Assembly (NCBI GenBank): GCA_902782245.1
Contig: CACZMI010000011.1
Coordinates: forward strand, 1 to 64,000
Origin: an uncultured Bacteroidales bacterium
GTDB taxonomy: Bacteria; Bacteroidota; Bacteroidia; Bacteroidales; Bacteroidaceae
Length of the DNA stretch: 64,000 nucleotides
Reading direction: 5' to 3'
Position numbers and translations under genes: made by a program. This document shows, piece after piece, positions 46,585 through 56,033 of this stretch (its first letter is position 1; every line of letters begins with the position of its first letter). Below the pieces are notes generated by a model that saw nothing but the letters and a program-made list of their open reading frames with translations, ran no database searches and had not been told where the DNA came from.

Positions 46585-46620
46585 TTATCGGGTAGCGGTT
46601 TTGTGGTTTATGACACTTTG

Positions 46621-46628
46621 CAAAAATA
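46621..46628 (-). promoter_or_regulatory. Bacteroidota -7 box for rsfS-ftsH-cdsA
   Basis: TATTTTTG on the minus strand, 36 nt before the rsfS ATG. Confidence 0.6.
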
Positions 46629-46708
46629 ATAAAATATGTCAGAATCGGTTGCTGATTCAATGACGTTTATTTTATGCTGTTGTTGGTACAAAAAATATGC
46701 CAAAAAGT

Positions 46709-46738
46709 TTGTGTTACACAAAAAATCCGTATCTTTGC
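46709..46738 (+). promoter_or_regulatory. Bacteroidota promoter of tRNA-Gln
   Basis: TTTG at 46709-46712 and TATCTTTG at 46731-46738, spacer 18 nt, 21 nt before the tRNA. Near-ideal match to the -33/-7 consensus. Confidence 0.75.
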
Positions 46739-46759
46739 ACCGCTTTTGAGCAAATATAC

Positions 46760-46830
46760 TGGGCTATGGTGTAATGGTAACACTGCAGATTCTGGTCCTG
46801 CCTTTCCTGGTTCGAGTCCGGGTAGCCCAG
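46760..46830 (+). tRNA. tRNA-Gln (CTG)
   Basis: A 71-nt cloverleaf: acceptor TGGGCTA/TAGCCCA, D-stem GTGT/ACAC, anticodon arm GCAGA/CCTGC (an A-C mismatch at the loop end) with loop TTCTGGT (anticodon CTG), T-arm CCTGG/CCGGG. Discriminator G, CCA not encoded. The glycosyltransferase cluster follows 50 nt downstream. Confidence 0.93.
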
Positions 46831-46841
46831 CAAGATAAGTG

Positions 46842-46868
46842 AGGCGTCCCTAATACGGATGCCTTTTT
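46842..46868 (+). terminator. Intrinsic terminator after tRNA-Gln
   Basis: An AGGCGTCC/GGATGCCT stem (one G-T pair), 7-nt loop, then TTTTT. It lies 12 nt upstream of the GT2 start codon, so GT2 either has its own start or depends on read-through. Confidence 0.8.
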
Positions 46869-46880
46869 AGTCTGAGAACA

Positions 46881-47732
46881 ATGAATCCGACTCTGTCAAT
46901 AATAGTTCCCTGTTACAATCAGGCTGTTTTTCTTTCAGAAACCCTTGATTCAATTCTCAAACAGACGTTTCAGGATTGGGAGTGCATCATAGTGAATGAC
47001 GGCTCCCCCGACAATACATCACAGGTTGCCGGCCGATATGTGGAACTGGACTCAAGGTTCAGTCTGATCGAGACAGAGAACAGGGGCGTAAGTGCCGCCC
47101 GGAACACGGGCATCAGGGCCTCTCACGGAGAATTCATACTCCCTCTTGACGGTGATGACCTAATCATGCCGGATTATGCCCGGCTGGCTATAGAAAGGTT
47201 CCGCCGATTCCCGGAAACCAAGGTTGTCTATTGTGAGGCCCGGCTGTTCGGCCAGAAGAACGGGTATTGGGAATTGCCCGAATACCAATGGAAAAAGTTC
47301 ATATTCAGGAACTCCATATTCAATCCGTGCATATTCCGCCGCAGTGATTATGACAAGACTTCAGGTTATAACGAGGATATGAGAGTGGGGCTGGAGGACT
47401 GGGATTTCCTTTTGAGCCTGATTAATAAGGACGATGTCGTTTACCGTATTCCCAAAGTCCTGCTTCAGTACCGCATCAAGCAGGTTTCCAAGTCTGTCTC
47501 CGAAGTGCCGGCAAACAGGGATGCTCTTACCTGGCAGATTATAAACAATCATCCGGACATCTATCGTGATTTCCTGTTTGACAGTATCACCCACAATGAA
47601 AGATACAACAGCACCGAAAAACTGGAAAGGTCTATAGGGCACGCAGTTACCAAACCCGTCCGCCTGTTGAGGAAACTCATTCACGGGATAAAATCGTTTG
47701 CTGCGGATTTCAAATACAAACGTTCCATCTGA
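46881..47732 (+). CDS. Family 2 glycosyltransferase
   Basis: A 283-aa GT-A fold inverting transferase: IIVPCYNQAVFLSETLDSI at the N-terminus, NDGSPDN, and the metal-binding DGDD near residue 93. It has no membrane helices. Likely adds a sugar to a surface glycan or lipid carrier; donor and acceptor cannot be told. First of a three-gene glycan islet. Confidence 0.9.
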   Translation: MNPTLSIIVPCYNQAVFLSETLDSILKQTFQDWECIIVNDGSPDNTSQVAGRYVELDSRFSLIETENRGVSAARNTGIRASHGEFILPLDGDDLIMPDYARLAIERFRRFPETKVVYCEARLFGQKNGYWELPEYQWKKFIFRNSIFNPCIFRRSDYDKTSGYNEDMRVGLEDWDFLLSLINKDDVVYRIPKVLLQYRIKQVSKSVSEVPANRDALTWQIINNHPDIYRDFLFDSITHNERYNSTEKLERSIGHAVTKPVRLLRKLIHGIKSFAADFKYKRSI

Positions 47733-47750
47733 CTAAACCCCGGTAGGATT

Positions 47751-48533
47751 ATGGGCAGGTTGTTGGTTCATTTGCACTTACACTATCAGGATCAGACGGA
47801 TTTCTTTATGAGTCTGTTATCCAATATCACTATACCTTATGAACTGGTCGTCACGCTTACTGACGACAATCCGGAGGTATGCGGCAAGATTCTGTCGCGA
47901 AAGCCCGATGCAAGGATTATGCTTACTGATAACTGCGGATATGATGTCTATCCGTTTTTTCAGGCTATGAAAGAGTATGACCTTTCCCGGTTTGATTACA
48001 TACTGAAATTACATACCAAGAACAGCAACGGGAATCTGACGCTAAACCATCTTCATTATAAGGGTTACGGATTCAGGGATAATCTGGTAGGACCTTTGGT
48101 CGGCTCACGGAAGAATTTCAGAAAGGCGCTGGATGCCATTTCTTCACCCCGGGTAGGAATGGTATGTTCCAGATACTTTCTTTTAAGGAAAGAGTCTCAG
48201 CAGAACCGTAGCAACACCATGAAACTATGCGGTGAATACGGAATCCCTTATGAGGATGACGTGGCTTTCTGTGCCGGCACCATGTTTCTGTGCCGCAGCG
48301 AGATAGTGCAGTTCCTGCTTAAGATGGACCATTCGGCGGATAATTACGGCAACAGGCTCAGAACCGGAAATGCGGGCACATTGGCCCATTCCATGGAAAC
48401 AATGTTCGGCATCGTGTGCCGTCATCTGGGTTATGTAATAAAAGGTGTAAAAGGCTCCTGTTCGTATTACTCCCGGGTTTTCTTCTGGAAACTGTTATAT
48501 CACAAGGATATCCGTTGGATCAGGAGTCACTGA
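47751..48533 (+). CDS. Rhamnan synthesis F-like glycan protein
   Basis: A 260-aa protein matching the RgpF-like family (HLHYQDQTDFF; NCGYDVYPFF; YILKLHTKN segments), linked to cell-wall polysaccharide synthesis in other bacteria. It follows GT2 by 18 nt. Its 3' end overlaps the convergent GT4 gene by 7 nt. Exact reaction unknown. Confidence 0.8.
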   Translation: MGRLLVHLHLHYQDQTDFFMSLLSNITIPYELVVTLTDDNPEVCGKILSRKPDARIMLTDNCGYDVYPFFQAMKEYDLSRFDYILKLHTKNSNGNLTLNHLHYKGYGFRDNLVGPLVGSRKNFRKALDAISSPRVGMVCSRYFLLRKESQQNRSNTMKLCGEYGIPYEDDVAFCAGTMFLCRSEIVQFLLKMDHSADNYGNRLRTGNAGTLAHSMETMFGIVCRHLGYVIKGVKGSCSYYSRVFFWKLLYHKDIRWIRSH

Positions 48534-49582
48534 AGCATCTCCCTGTATATACGAAGGTATTCGTCCATGTGGCGCCGGTACGTGAAGGACTTGGCGTACT
48601 CTGTATTTTGGGATACCAGAGCCGGATCTTTTGAATAGGTCTCAATGGCTTCTGTGATTCTGTGGGCTATATGGCCGGGTTCAAAGCTTTCAAGAATGAA
48701 AGCGTGTCCCGAACATATCTCCTTAAGTGAAGTCATATCCGATGACACAACAGGTTTCCCATATGACATGGCTTCAATTACCGGCAGGCCGAACCCTTCA
48801 AACATTGAAGGGAACACAAAGGCTTCACAATGGTTGTAGAGCCAGATTTTCTCTGAATTGTGAACTGTTCCTATCAGAAAGACGTTGCTTATGCCTTCGG
48901 CTTTGATCCTCTCCTCTATCATTTCGGCGTAGGCGGAGCCTTTCTCGCCTGCAATCACCAACTTGTATTGCGGAAGCAGTTTCATTGCGTCCAGAAGTAC
49001 ATGGAAATTCTTTTTCTGTCTAATCTGGCCAATGGTGAATATATACCTGCTGTTTTCATCAAACGGCAGGTCGGGCCTCCTTTCACGCTGAGGATCTCCG
49101 AATTCCACTCCGTTGTAAACTATCTCCTGCGGCGTGTCGGTGGGGAAATGATTCAATATGTCATTTCTGGTAAAGTCCGATATGAAAACAATCCTGTCGG
49201 CTCGATTCATTCTCTTAAGGAACTTGCGGGTCTGCCTTTGCAATGACCTGCCGCGTTTCTCATAAATGAAGTTGATGTCGTGTATCGTAAGGAGATAAGG
49301 GGTGGATTTCCGTGACGGCATATGTCTGCACAGCTGGTGTATCGAATGCCATACATCAAACTCGTGAGAGAAACGTTCCGACAGGTAAAAATGCCATGAT
49401 GATGCGTGGTAATGAACGTCGTTGCCGAATGCTCCGACATACTGCTTGGGAAGCAGAAAATGGACTTCAAACTCCAGATTACGGGCGTTTTCACCGTAGA
49501 ATCTGGCGTAATTGTAGGCAATCTGTCCCAGTCCGCAGTTTATATGCTTCAAGATGGTAAGGTCAATAAGGACTTTCTTCAT
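48527..49582 (-). CDS. Family 4 glycosyltransferase
   Basis: A 351-aa GT-B transferase: N-terminal acceptor domain, then C-terminal donor motifs FPSMFEGFGLPVIEAM (E-x7-E type). No membrane anchor. It may act on the same glycan as GT2 but is on the other strand; its start overlaps the meaB stop by 4 nt, so it belongs to the flippase-like-meaB transcript. Confidence 0.9.
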   Translation of the reverse strand: MKKVLIDLTILKHINCGLGQIAYNYARFYGENARNLEFEVHFLLPKQYVGAFGNDVHYHASSWHFYLSERFSHEFDVWHSIHQLCRHMPSRKSTPYLLTIHDINFIYEKRGRSLQRQTRKFLKRMNRADRIVFISDFTRNDILNHFPTDTPQEIVYNGVEFGDPQRERRPDLPFDENSRYIFTIGQIRQKKNFHVLLDAMKLLPQYKLVIAGEKGSAYAEMIEERIKAEGISNVFLIGTVHNSEKIWLYNHCEAFVFPSMFEGFGLPVIEAMSYGKPVVSSDMTSLKEICSGHAFILESFEPGHIAHRITEAIETYSKDPALVSQNTEYAKSFTYRRHMDEYLRIYREMLQ

Positions 49583-50673
49583 TTACGGTGTGAATAGTAG
49601 TAATCAATCAGTTTCTGCGCGGCCGAGAACGATGTCTGTTCTCCGCCCAGCACCTGCCGTTCGGCTTCTGCCAGTAGTGAGGCTATCTCAGGGTTGTTGT
49701 AGAATCCGTTCTTGAGGGATTCGTTTATGCTCTCGTACATCCAGTACTTGGCCTGCTCGTTGCGGCGGTACTGGAAATAACCGTTTTTCTTTACAAAGTC
49801 TATGTACTCCCAGACCATATCCCACACCTCCTTTATGCGGTATTCGTAGAATCCGGAATAGGTGAGGACCTTGGGAGTCCAGCCGCTTTCCGATGGGGGA
49901 AACAGATGAAGTGCGTTCCGGAAGGAGTTGGCTGCAAGTTCGGCCTTGGGGGCGTTGTCTCCATCGGCCTTGTTTATGACTATTCCGTCTGCCATCTCCA
50001 TTATGCCGCGTTTGATTCCCTGCAGTTCATCGCCGGTGCCGGCCAGTTGTATGAGTAGGAAAAAGTCCACCATGGAGTGTACTGCGGTCTCGCTCTGTCC
50101 TACGCCTACGGTCTCAACGAATATCTTGTCAAAACCGGCTGCCTCACAGAGTACAATGGTTTCACGGGTCTTGCGGGCTACGCCACCCAAAGATCCGGCA
50201 GACGGGCTGGGACGTATGAATGCCTTGGGGTGAACTGCAAGACGCTCCATGCGTGTCTTGTCTCCCAGTATGCTGCCTTTGGTGCGTTCTGAACTGGGGT
50301 CGATGGCCAGCACGGCAAGCTTGCCGCCGTCCTTAAGCACGTGCAGACCGAATGCATCAATGCTGGTGCTTTTGCCTGCTCCGGGAACTCCGCTTATGCC
50401 AATGCGGACGGAGTTGCCTGAGTAGGGGAGGCACTTTTCAATAACCTCCTGGGCGATGGCCTGATGCTCCGGCTTAAGACTCTCCACCAACGTGACGGCC
50501 TGGCTCAGTACGGTGACGTTGCCCTTTACTATTCCGTCAACGTAATCCTGAACCGTCAGGGTGGGACGGCTTATGCGGCGCCCTTTGAGATAGGGGTTGA
50601 CCGATCCCGGGCTGACTACTCCGCTGTTTACGGTCAGTCCTTTATACTCTTCACTGTTCTCGGGATGTTCCAT
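49579..50673 (-). CDS. meaB: Methylmalonyl-CoA mutase-associated GTPase MeaB
   Basis: A 364-aa P-loop GTPase that guards cobalamin loading and repair of methylmalonyl-CoA mutase, used in propionate formation. G1 GVPGAGKS, IFVETVGVGQSE and the G4-type VINKADG are visible. The mutase genes are not in the window. The start overlaps the flippase-like gene by 23 nt. Confidence 0.92.
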   Translation of the reverse strand: MEHPENSEEYKGLTVNSGVVSPGSVNPYLKGRRISRPTLTVQDYVDGIVKGNVTVLSQAVTLVESLKPEHQAIAQEVIEKCLPYSGNSVRIGISGVPGAGKSTSIDAFGLHVLKDGGKLAVLAIDPSSERTKGSILGDKTRMERLAVHPKAFIRPSPSAGSLGGVARKTRETIVLCEAAGFDKIFVETVGVGQSETAVHSMVDFFLLIQLAGTGDELQGIKRGIMEMADGIVINKADGDNAPKAELAANSFRNALHLFPPSESGWTPKVLTYSGFYEYRIKEVWDMVWEYIDFVKKNGYFQYRRNEQAKYWMYESINESLKNGFYNNPEIASLLAEAERQVLGGEQTSFSAAQKLIDYYYSHRK

Positions 50674-51655
50674 TGCGGTGAATTATCTTGAGTGCCATCC
50701 ATGCTATGAATCCGCATAGCAGATAAATCATGGTCTGGCAGAAATGCAGTACGAATGACATTATCTGGGCCTCATTGGTCTTGGCTCCGTAAATGCCCAG
50801 CATCTTTACTATTGCCAGGTTCCAGGGACCTGCGCCGTTGGGCGTGGGTACCAGGACCGCCACGCTGCTGGCTGCAAAGCATGCCAGTCCTGCGACTGGC
50901 CCTAAGGCTGCGGTTGAGGGAAGGCAGTAGAATGCCAGGTAGAGTTCAAAATAGTAACATACCCATATTCCTATGGAGTAGAGCAGGAACAGAGGCAGGC
51001 GCTTTATCTGTTTGAGTGACAGGAATCCTTCCCAGAACCCCTGGATAAAGTTCCTTATCTTGTCCCACAGCCGGAATTTTATGCATAACCACCAGCAGAC
51101 TGCGACCAGAATCACAATTCCTGTGGTCCAGTACCAGAACTTGGTGTTCCTAAGCAGTGGTATGCTTTCAACTGCCGGTGCGGCAACATCGGCATCGGGA
51201 GTGAGCAGCAGGGTGAACTCATTCCATGAAACCAGTACGCCGGCCACTACGATAAGTCCCAGCAGCACTGCATCCACCACACGCTCTGCAACCAGCGTTC
51301 CCAGACCCTTGCTGAATGGGACCTTGGCGTTCTGTTCCAGCATTCCGCATCGGCAGATTTCTCCTACGCGGGGTATGATGATATTGGCAGCATATCCGGT
51401 GAATACGGTCAGAATCGTGTCTTTCCTGGGTACATTGTATCCTATCGGCTCAAGAAGCAGGTTCCACCTCAGGCCGCGGAACAGGGGCCCCATGGCGCTG
51501 AATGAGAGTGCTCCGATAAGCCAGCCCCAACGGATGCTGTGCATATCGGACCAGAACTGCGAGAAATCGTAGTCGCGGTATGTGAAATAGAGAACCACTG
51601 CCGATATGACCAGCGGTATGGCTATCTTGAGCGTGGTTGAGGTTATCTTTTTCAT
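50651..51655 (-). CDS. Flippase-like integral membrane protein (LPG_synthase_TM/UPF0104 type)
   Basis: A 334-aa protein with about eight membrane helices and the family motifs RGLRWNLLLEPIG near residue 70 and PTPNGAGPWNLAI (about 265). It resembles AglD/UPF0104 proteins, some of which flip lipid-linked substrates. I chose the ATG at 51655; the longer upstream frame runs into the rsmA leader. Substrate unknown. Confidence 0.8.
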   Translation of the reverse strand: MKKITSTTLKIAIPLVISAVVLYFTYRDYDFSQFWSDMHSIRWGWLIGALSFSAMGPLFRGLRWNLLLEPIGYNVPRKDTILTVFTGYAANIIIPRVGEICRCGMLEQNAKVPFSKGLGTLVAERVVDAVLLGLIVVAGVLVSWNEFTLLLTPDADVAAPAVESIPLLRNTKFWYWTTGIVILVAVCWWLCIKFRLWDKIRNFIQGFWEGFLSLKQIKRLPLFLLYSIGIWVCYYFELYLAFYCLPSTAALGPVAGLACFAASSVAVLVPTPNGAGPWNLAIVKMLGIYGAKTNEAQIMSFVLHFCQTMIYLLCGFIAWMALKIIHRNGTSREQ

Positions 51656-51687
51656 TATAAAGTGTTCATCCTTTGGATGATTTTGCC

Positions 51688-51695
51688 TACCTTTG
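51688..51695 (+). promoter_or_regulatory. Bacteroidota -7 box for rsmA
   Basis: TACCTTTG, about 93 nt upstream of the rsmA ATG, leaving a long leader for this genome. Confidence 0.5.
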
Positions 51696-51788
51696 CTGCC
51701 GTGAATGCGGCGGGAGGTCAGCATTCTGATGTGCGAAGATAGTAAATTTTCGCGAGTTGATAACCAAACATATTCTATATGGACGTTG

Positions 51789-52565
51789 ATGCGGACAGTA
51801 AGACCCAAAAAGGCATTAGGACAACATTTCCTGAGGGATATGGATATCGCTCAGCGCATAGCCGGCACAGTTGATGCACGTGCCGACCTCCCGATTCTTG
51901 AAATAGGACCCGGTACAGGTGTCCTCACCCAATTCCTAAGTCAGAAAAACCGTGAACTCAAGGTTGTTGAGATAGACAACGAGTCTGTCGTATACCTGCA
52001 TGAAAACTTTCCCGGGCTTAATGTCATTGAGGGTGATTTTCTGCAGTTGGACCTTAATACACTGTTTGACGGCCGTCAGTTTGTGCTGACAGGAAATTAT
52101 CCGTACAACATATCCAGCCAGATTTTCTTCAAGATGCTGGACTATAGGGAACTCATACCCTGCTGCACCGGAATGCTGCAGCGTGAGGTGGCACAGCGTA
52201 TCTGCTCCGGTCCCGGAAACAAGGACTACGGCATACTGAGCGTTTTCATCCAATTGTGGTATGATACCGAATATCTGTTTACCGTAAATGAAAACGTTTT
52301 TGACCCGCCTCCAAAGGTCAAGAGCGGTGTCCTGCGCCTGACAAGAAACAGCCGCCGCTCATTGGAGTGCAACGAGGCCCTGTTCCGCAAGATTGTGAAA
52401 GCTACGTTCGGAATGCGCCGCAAGATGTTGCGCAACTCTCTGCGTCAGGTTTATGACAAAGACTCGCCTCTACCGGCGGACTGCCCGTATCTGGACAAAC
52501 GCCCGGAACAGCTGTCAGTTGAAGACTTCATCAAACTGACGCTCATGGTTGAGGGTAAAGCCTGA
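51789..52565 (+). CDS. rsmA: 16S rRNA (adenine(1518/1519)-N6)-dimethyltransferase
   Basis: A 258-aa methyltransferase: PKKALGQHFLRD at the N-terminus, SAM motif ILEIGPGTGVLTQ, catalytic NYPYNISS and a C-terminal helical domain. I chose the ATG at 51789 because the longer frame adds 28 residues with no family similarity. It precedes mgtE by 69 nt. Confidence 0.96.
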   Translation: MRTVRPKKALGQHFLRDMDIAQRIAGTVDARADLPILEIGPGTGVLTQFLSQKNRELKVVEIDNESVVYLHENFPGLNVIEGDFLQLDLNTLFDGRQFVLTGNYPYNISSQIFFKMLDYRELIPCCTGMLQREVAQRICSGPGNKDYGILSVFIQLWYDTEYLFTVNENVFDPPPKVKSGVLRLTRNSRRSLECNEALFRKIVKATFGMRRKMLRNSLRQVYDKDSPLPADCPYLDKRPEQLSVEDFIKLTLMVEGKA

Positions 52566-52601
52566 ACGCCATCGGAGATTAAAGGAACTGATCGTTTATC
52601 T

Positions 52602-52619
52602 GGCCCCGCTTCAAGGGCC
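52602..52619 (+). other. Short hairpin in the rsmA-mgtE spacer
   Basis: A GGCCC/GGGCC stem with an 8-nt loop lies 15 nt before mgtE. No T-run follows, so it is not a clear terminator; it could affect mgtE translation. Confidence 0.3.
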
Positions 52620-52634
52620 GCAATATTCAGAACT

Positions 52635-53975
52635 ATGGAGAAGGAATTTCTGGATAACATTCTTGAAGTGATAGAGAATCAGGATGCCGCCCGTCTTAAG
52701 GCCATCCTTGATGAGATGCACCCCGCCGACATAGCCGAACTGTGCGATGAATTGGACGTGGAGGATGCCCGTCTGGTGTATCGTCAACTGGATAATGAGA
52801 CCGCAGCCGATGTGTTGGTCGAGATGGATGAGGACAACCGTAAGAGGTTGCTGGACGAACTCCCGTCCGATGTCATCGCCGCCAAGTTCATCGACAACAT
52901 GGACACCGACGATGCCGTTGATATCATACAGGATCTGGACGAGGACAAGCAGGAGGAGGTGCTTGCCCATATCGGTGACATAGAACAGGCCAGCGACATC
53001 GTTGACCTGATGCAGTATGACGAGGATACCGCCGGTGGTCTGATGGGCACCGAGATGGTGGTTGTGAATGAGAACATGTCCATGCCGGAGTGCCTTCAGG
53101 AGATGCGCAAGCAGGCCGAGGACCTGGATGACATCTACAATGTTTATGTGGTCGATGACGACGGACGCCTCAAGGGCGTGTTCCCGCTCAAGAAGATGAT
53201 AACCAACCCGTCCGTATCAAAGGTTAAGTACGTGATGGATGAGGATGTGATCAGTACCAAGGTCGATACTCCCATTGATGATGTGGTTCAGCTCATTGAA
53301 AAGTATAACCTTGTATCGGTCCCGGTCGTGGACAGCATAGGCCGCCTTCAGGGTCAGATTACCGTCGATGACGTAATTGACGAGTTGCGTGACCAACAGG
53401 AGCATGACTATCAGATGGCATCGGGTCTTACCGGTGACGTCGAGACTGCCGACAGCGTGTTCCGCCAGATGTGGTCACGTATTCCCTGGCTGCTGATAGG
53501 TATTCTGGGCGGTATTCTCAATTCCAAGATCCTGGAGCATTTTGAGACGGCTTTCGCCGCCTGTGCATCGTTGCTGTTCTTTATCCCGCTGATTGGAGGA
53601 ACAGGCGGTAACGTGGGTACGCAGTCATCGGCTCTTGTGGTTCAGGGACTTGCCAACGGTTCGCTCAATACTTCCAACATTATCAAGCAGGTATTTAAGG
53701 AGAGTGCGGTTGCACTTCTGAACGCCGTTGTATTGTCATTGCTTGTGTTTGCGTACAATGCCTTCGCGTTCGGACTTACGGAGACCGTGACATATGCGGT
53801 TCCCGCAAGTATGTTCGCACTGGTGCTGATAGGAACGCTCTGGGGCACCCTGCTGCCGCTTCTGTTTGAGAAGATTCACATAGACCCCGCCATTGCCACC
53901 GGTCCCTTCGTCCAGATTACCAATGACCTTCTGGGCATGGGTATCTACATGCTTGTAATCACTCTTATCATCTAA
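52635..53975 (+). CDS. mgtE: Magnesium transporter MgtE
   Basis: A 446-aa Mg2+ channel. Order: N-terminal acidic helical domain (about 1-130), two CBS domains (about 135-255), then five membrane helices with the pore segment GGNVGTQSSALVVQGLA. The CBS and N domains sense cytosolic Mg2+ and gate the pore. No Mg2+ riboswitch is visible upstream. Confidence 0.95.
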   Translation: MEKEFLDNILEVIENQDAARLKAILDEMHPADIAELCDELDVEDARLVYRQLDNETAADVLVEMDEDNRKRLLDELPSDVIAAKFIDNMDTDDAVDIIQDLDEDKQEEVLAHIGDIEQASDIVDLMQYDEDTAGGLMGTEMVVVNENMSMPECLQEMRKQAEDLDDIYNVYVVDDDGRLKGVFPLKKMITNPSVSKVKYVMDEDVISTKVDTPIDDVVQLIEKYNLVSVPVVDSIGRLQGQITVDDVIDELRDQQEHDYQMASGLTGDVETADSVFRQMWSRIPWLLIGILGGILNSKILEHFETAFAACASLLFFIPLIGGTGGNVGTQSSALVVQGLANGSLNTSNIIKQVFKESAVALLNAVVLSLLVFAYNAFAFGLTETVTYAVPASMFALVLIGTLWGTLLPLLFEKIHIDPAIATGPFVQITNDLLGMGIYMLVITLII

Positions 53976-54064
53976 GAAAAATGCCGATTAATTAGGTGTT
54001 TTAAGCAGAATTGTTTTTATTTGCATCTTTTGCAAGGTATTAACAATGTAAAAGAACTCCCGTT

Positions 54065-55843
54065 ATGGATGAGGAACAGAAAAATGAGATGATTGATGAG
54101 GTTAAGCCCGTAGAGCAGGCTCCTGTAGATGTTGAATCAGATGTTAATGAAGAGGCAGCTCCCGAGTCAGCCGTAACCAGAGAGAGTATAATTGCACGCC
54201 TGCAGGAGATGGTGGGCGATATCAATATAGCCAAGCGTCCGGAACTGGAGTCGCTCAAGCAGTCATTCTACAAGTTGCAGCGTGCCGCTCAGGAGGAGCG
54301 TATTGCCGCATTCGTAGCTGCCGGCGGCACCGCCGAGGAGTTCAAACCGGAGGCAGATCCGCTTGAGGAACAGTACCGCAAGCTTATGAACATAATCAAG
54401 GAGAAGAAGGCTGCCGCTCAGGAGGCTCTCGAAATAGTCCAGAAAGAAAATTACAAGAAGAAACTGGAACTTCTGGACCGCTTTAAGGCTCTTATTGAGA
54501 AGGCTAATACCGAGGGTGCTTCTTATAATGAATTCAAGGCTCTTCTGCAGGAGTGGAAAGATATAAAGGAGGTTCCGGCCGATAAGGCCAACGAGCTGTG
54601 GAAAGCATACCAGCAGTATGCCGAGCAGTTCTATGACATACAGAAACTCAACAACGAGTTCCGCGAGTATGACTTCAAGAAGAACATGGAAGCCAAGATA
54701 GCCCTTTGCGAGGAGGCAGAGCGTCTGGCCGATGAGCCCGATGTGGTAGCTGCTTTCCGCAAGCTCCAGAAACTGCATCAGGACTATCGTGAGACCGGTC
54801 CCGTATCCAAGGAGTCAAGAGAGGAGATCTGGAACCGCTTCAAGACTGCATCGACCGTTATCAACAAGCGTCATCAGCAGCACTTTGAGCAACTCAAGGA
54901 TAAGGAGAAAGAGAATCTTGACCAGAAAACCGTCATCTGTGAACTCCTGGAAGCTATAGAGTATGATAAACTGACTACTTTCCAGAACTGGAATGACAAG
55001 ACCCAGGAGGTGCTTGCATTGCAGAAGAAATGGAAGGACATAGGTTTTGCCCCTGCCAAGCAGAACCAGAAGATATTCGAGCGTTTCCGTGCAGCCTGTG
55101 ATGTGTTCTTCAGCCGCAAGGGTGAGTTCTTCAAGCAGGCCAAGACCGATATGACCGCCAACCTTGAAAAGAAGACCGCCCTGTGCGAGCAGGCTGAATC
55201 TCTCAAGGACAGCACTGACTGGAAAGAGACGGCCGATAAGATGGCAGAACTCCAGAAACAGTGGCGCGAGATTGGTCCCGTACAGAAGAAGTACACCAAC
55301 TCCATCTGGAAACGTTTTATAGGCGCCTGTGACTATTTTTACGAGCAGCGTGACAAGAACACGTCGTCCAAGAAACATGAGGAGAACGCCAATCTGGCCG
55401 CCAAGAAGGAGATTCTCTCCAAACTTAAGGCTTTTGATGCCGCAAATCTGACTGATGACGACACCAAGGCTATCCAGCAGCTCATTGATGAGTGGAACGG
55501 CATAGGATTCGTACCCTTCAAGGTCAAGGATAAGATTGCAGCCGAATTCAAGAGCATATTGGAGTCACTCGGCCAGACTGCAGTTTCCAGACGCGGCCGC
55601 CAGCAGCGTGGAGGAGCAACCCGTGAGGCAGGAACACCGCGTGAGAGGCTTATGCGCCAGTATGAGCAGAAGAAGGCTGAGATCCAGACCTATGAGAACA
55701 ATATCGGATTCATGAATGCATCCAGCAAGACCGGCAACGGATTTGTGGATGCCATCAAAGCCAAAATCGAGACTCTCAAGAAAGAGGCCGATGACCTGCT
55801 TGTCCAAATCAAGTCTCTGGATGCTGAAGACAGTGAAAACTGA
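54065..55843 (+). CDS. DUF349 domain coiled-coil protein
   Basis: A 592-aa, highly charged, mostly helical protein with tandem DUF349-type modules recognisable by repeated W-K-D/W-R-E-I-G segments (for example ALQKKWKDIGFAP and ELQKQWREIGPVQ). No signal peptide. Function unknown. Its last codon and TGA (GAA AAC TGA) sit inside the left arm of palindromic element B. Confidence 0.85.
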   Translation: MDEEQKNEMIDEVKPVEQAPVDVESDVNEEAAPESAVTRESIIARLQEMVGDINIAKRPELESLKQSFYKLQRAAQEERIAAFVAAGGTAEEFKPEADPLEEQYRKLMNIIKEKKAAAQEALEIVQKENYKKKLELLDRFKALIEKANTEGASYNEFKALLQEWKDIKEVPADKANELWKAYQQYAEQFYDIQKLNNEFREYDFKKNMEAKIALCEEAERLADEPDVVAAFRKLQKLHQDYRETGPVSKESREEIWNRFKTASTVINKRHQQHFEQLKDKEKENLDQKTVICELLEAIEYDKLTTFQNWNDKTQEVLALQKKWKDIGFAPAKQNQKIFERFRAACDVFFSRKGEFFKQAKTDMTANLEKKTALCEQAESLKDSTDWKETADKMAELQKQWREIGPVQKKYTNSIWKRFIGACDYFYEQRDKNTSSKKHEENANLAAKKEILSKLKAFDAANLTDDDTKAIQQLIDEWNGIGFVPFKVKDKIAAEFKSILESLGQTAVSRRGRQQRGGATREAGTPRERLMRQYEQKKAEIQTYENNIGFMNASSKTGNGFVDAIKAKIETLKKEADDLLVQIKSLDAEDSEN

Positions 55844-56033
55844 CCCCACTTCAAAATAGGCCATAGGGTCTCAGGGAGAATGCCCTCCCACAACAAAAAG
55901 TAACGATTCCGAAACAAAGGAGTAAACTCCAAGTTCCAGAATCGTTACTTTTTGTCGCGGGCCCCTCCCACTGGTCACGCGTGGGTGCGAGACTCCCTGA
56001 GACCCTATGGCCTATTTTGAAGCAGGGTCAGTT
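55838..56033. repeat. 196-bp palindromic element, copy B
   Basis: 41-bp arms (55838-55878 and 55993-56033), 39 of 41 matched, flank a 114-nt core that aligns without gaps to copy A in reverse orientation. Both neighbouring genes end in AAC TGA within the arms. Within the core, six of the base pairs that differ from copy A are compensated, and the asymmetric parts are unchanged. G-T pairs mark the minus strand as RNA sense here. Confidence 0.9.

Noticed and set aside
32045..56033. Elements A and B as the two ends of one transposon
   Set aside because: The 24 kb between them is core housekeeping DNA, and each copy is complete with its own pair of arms.
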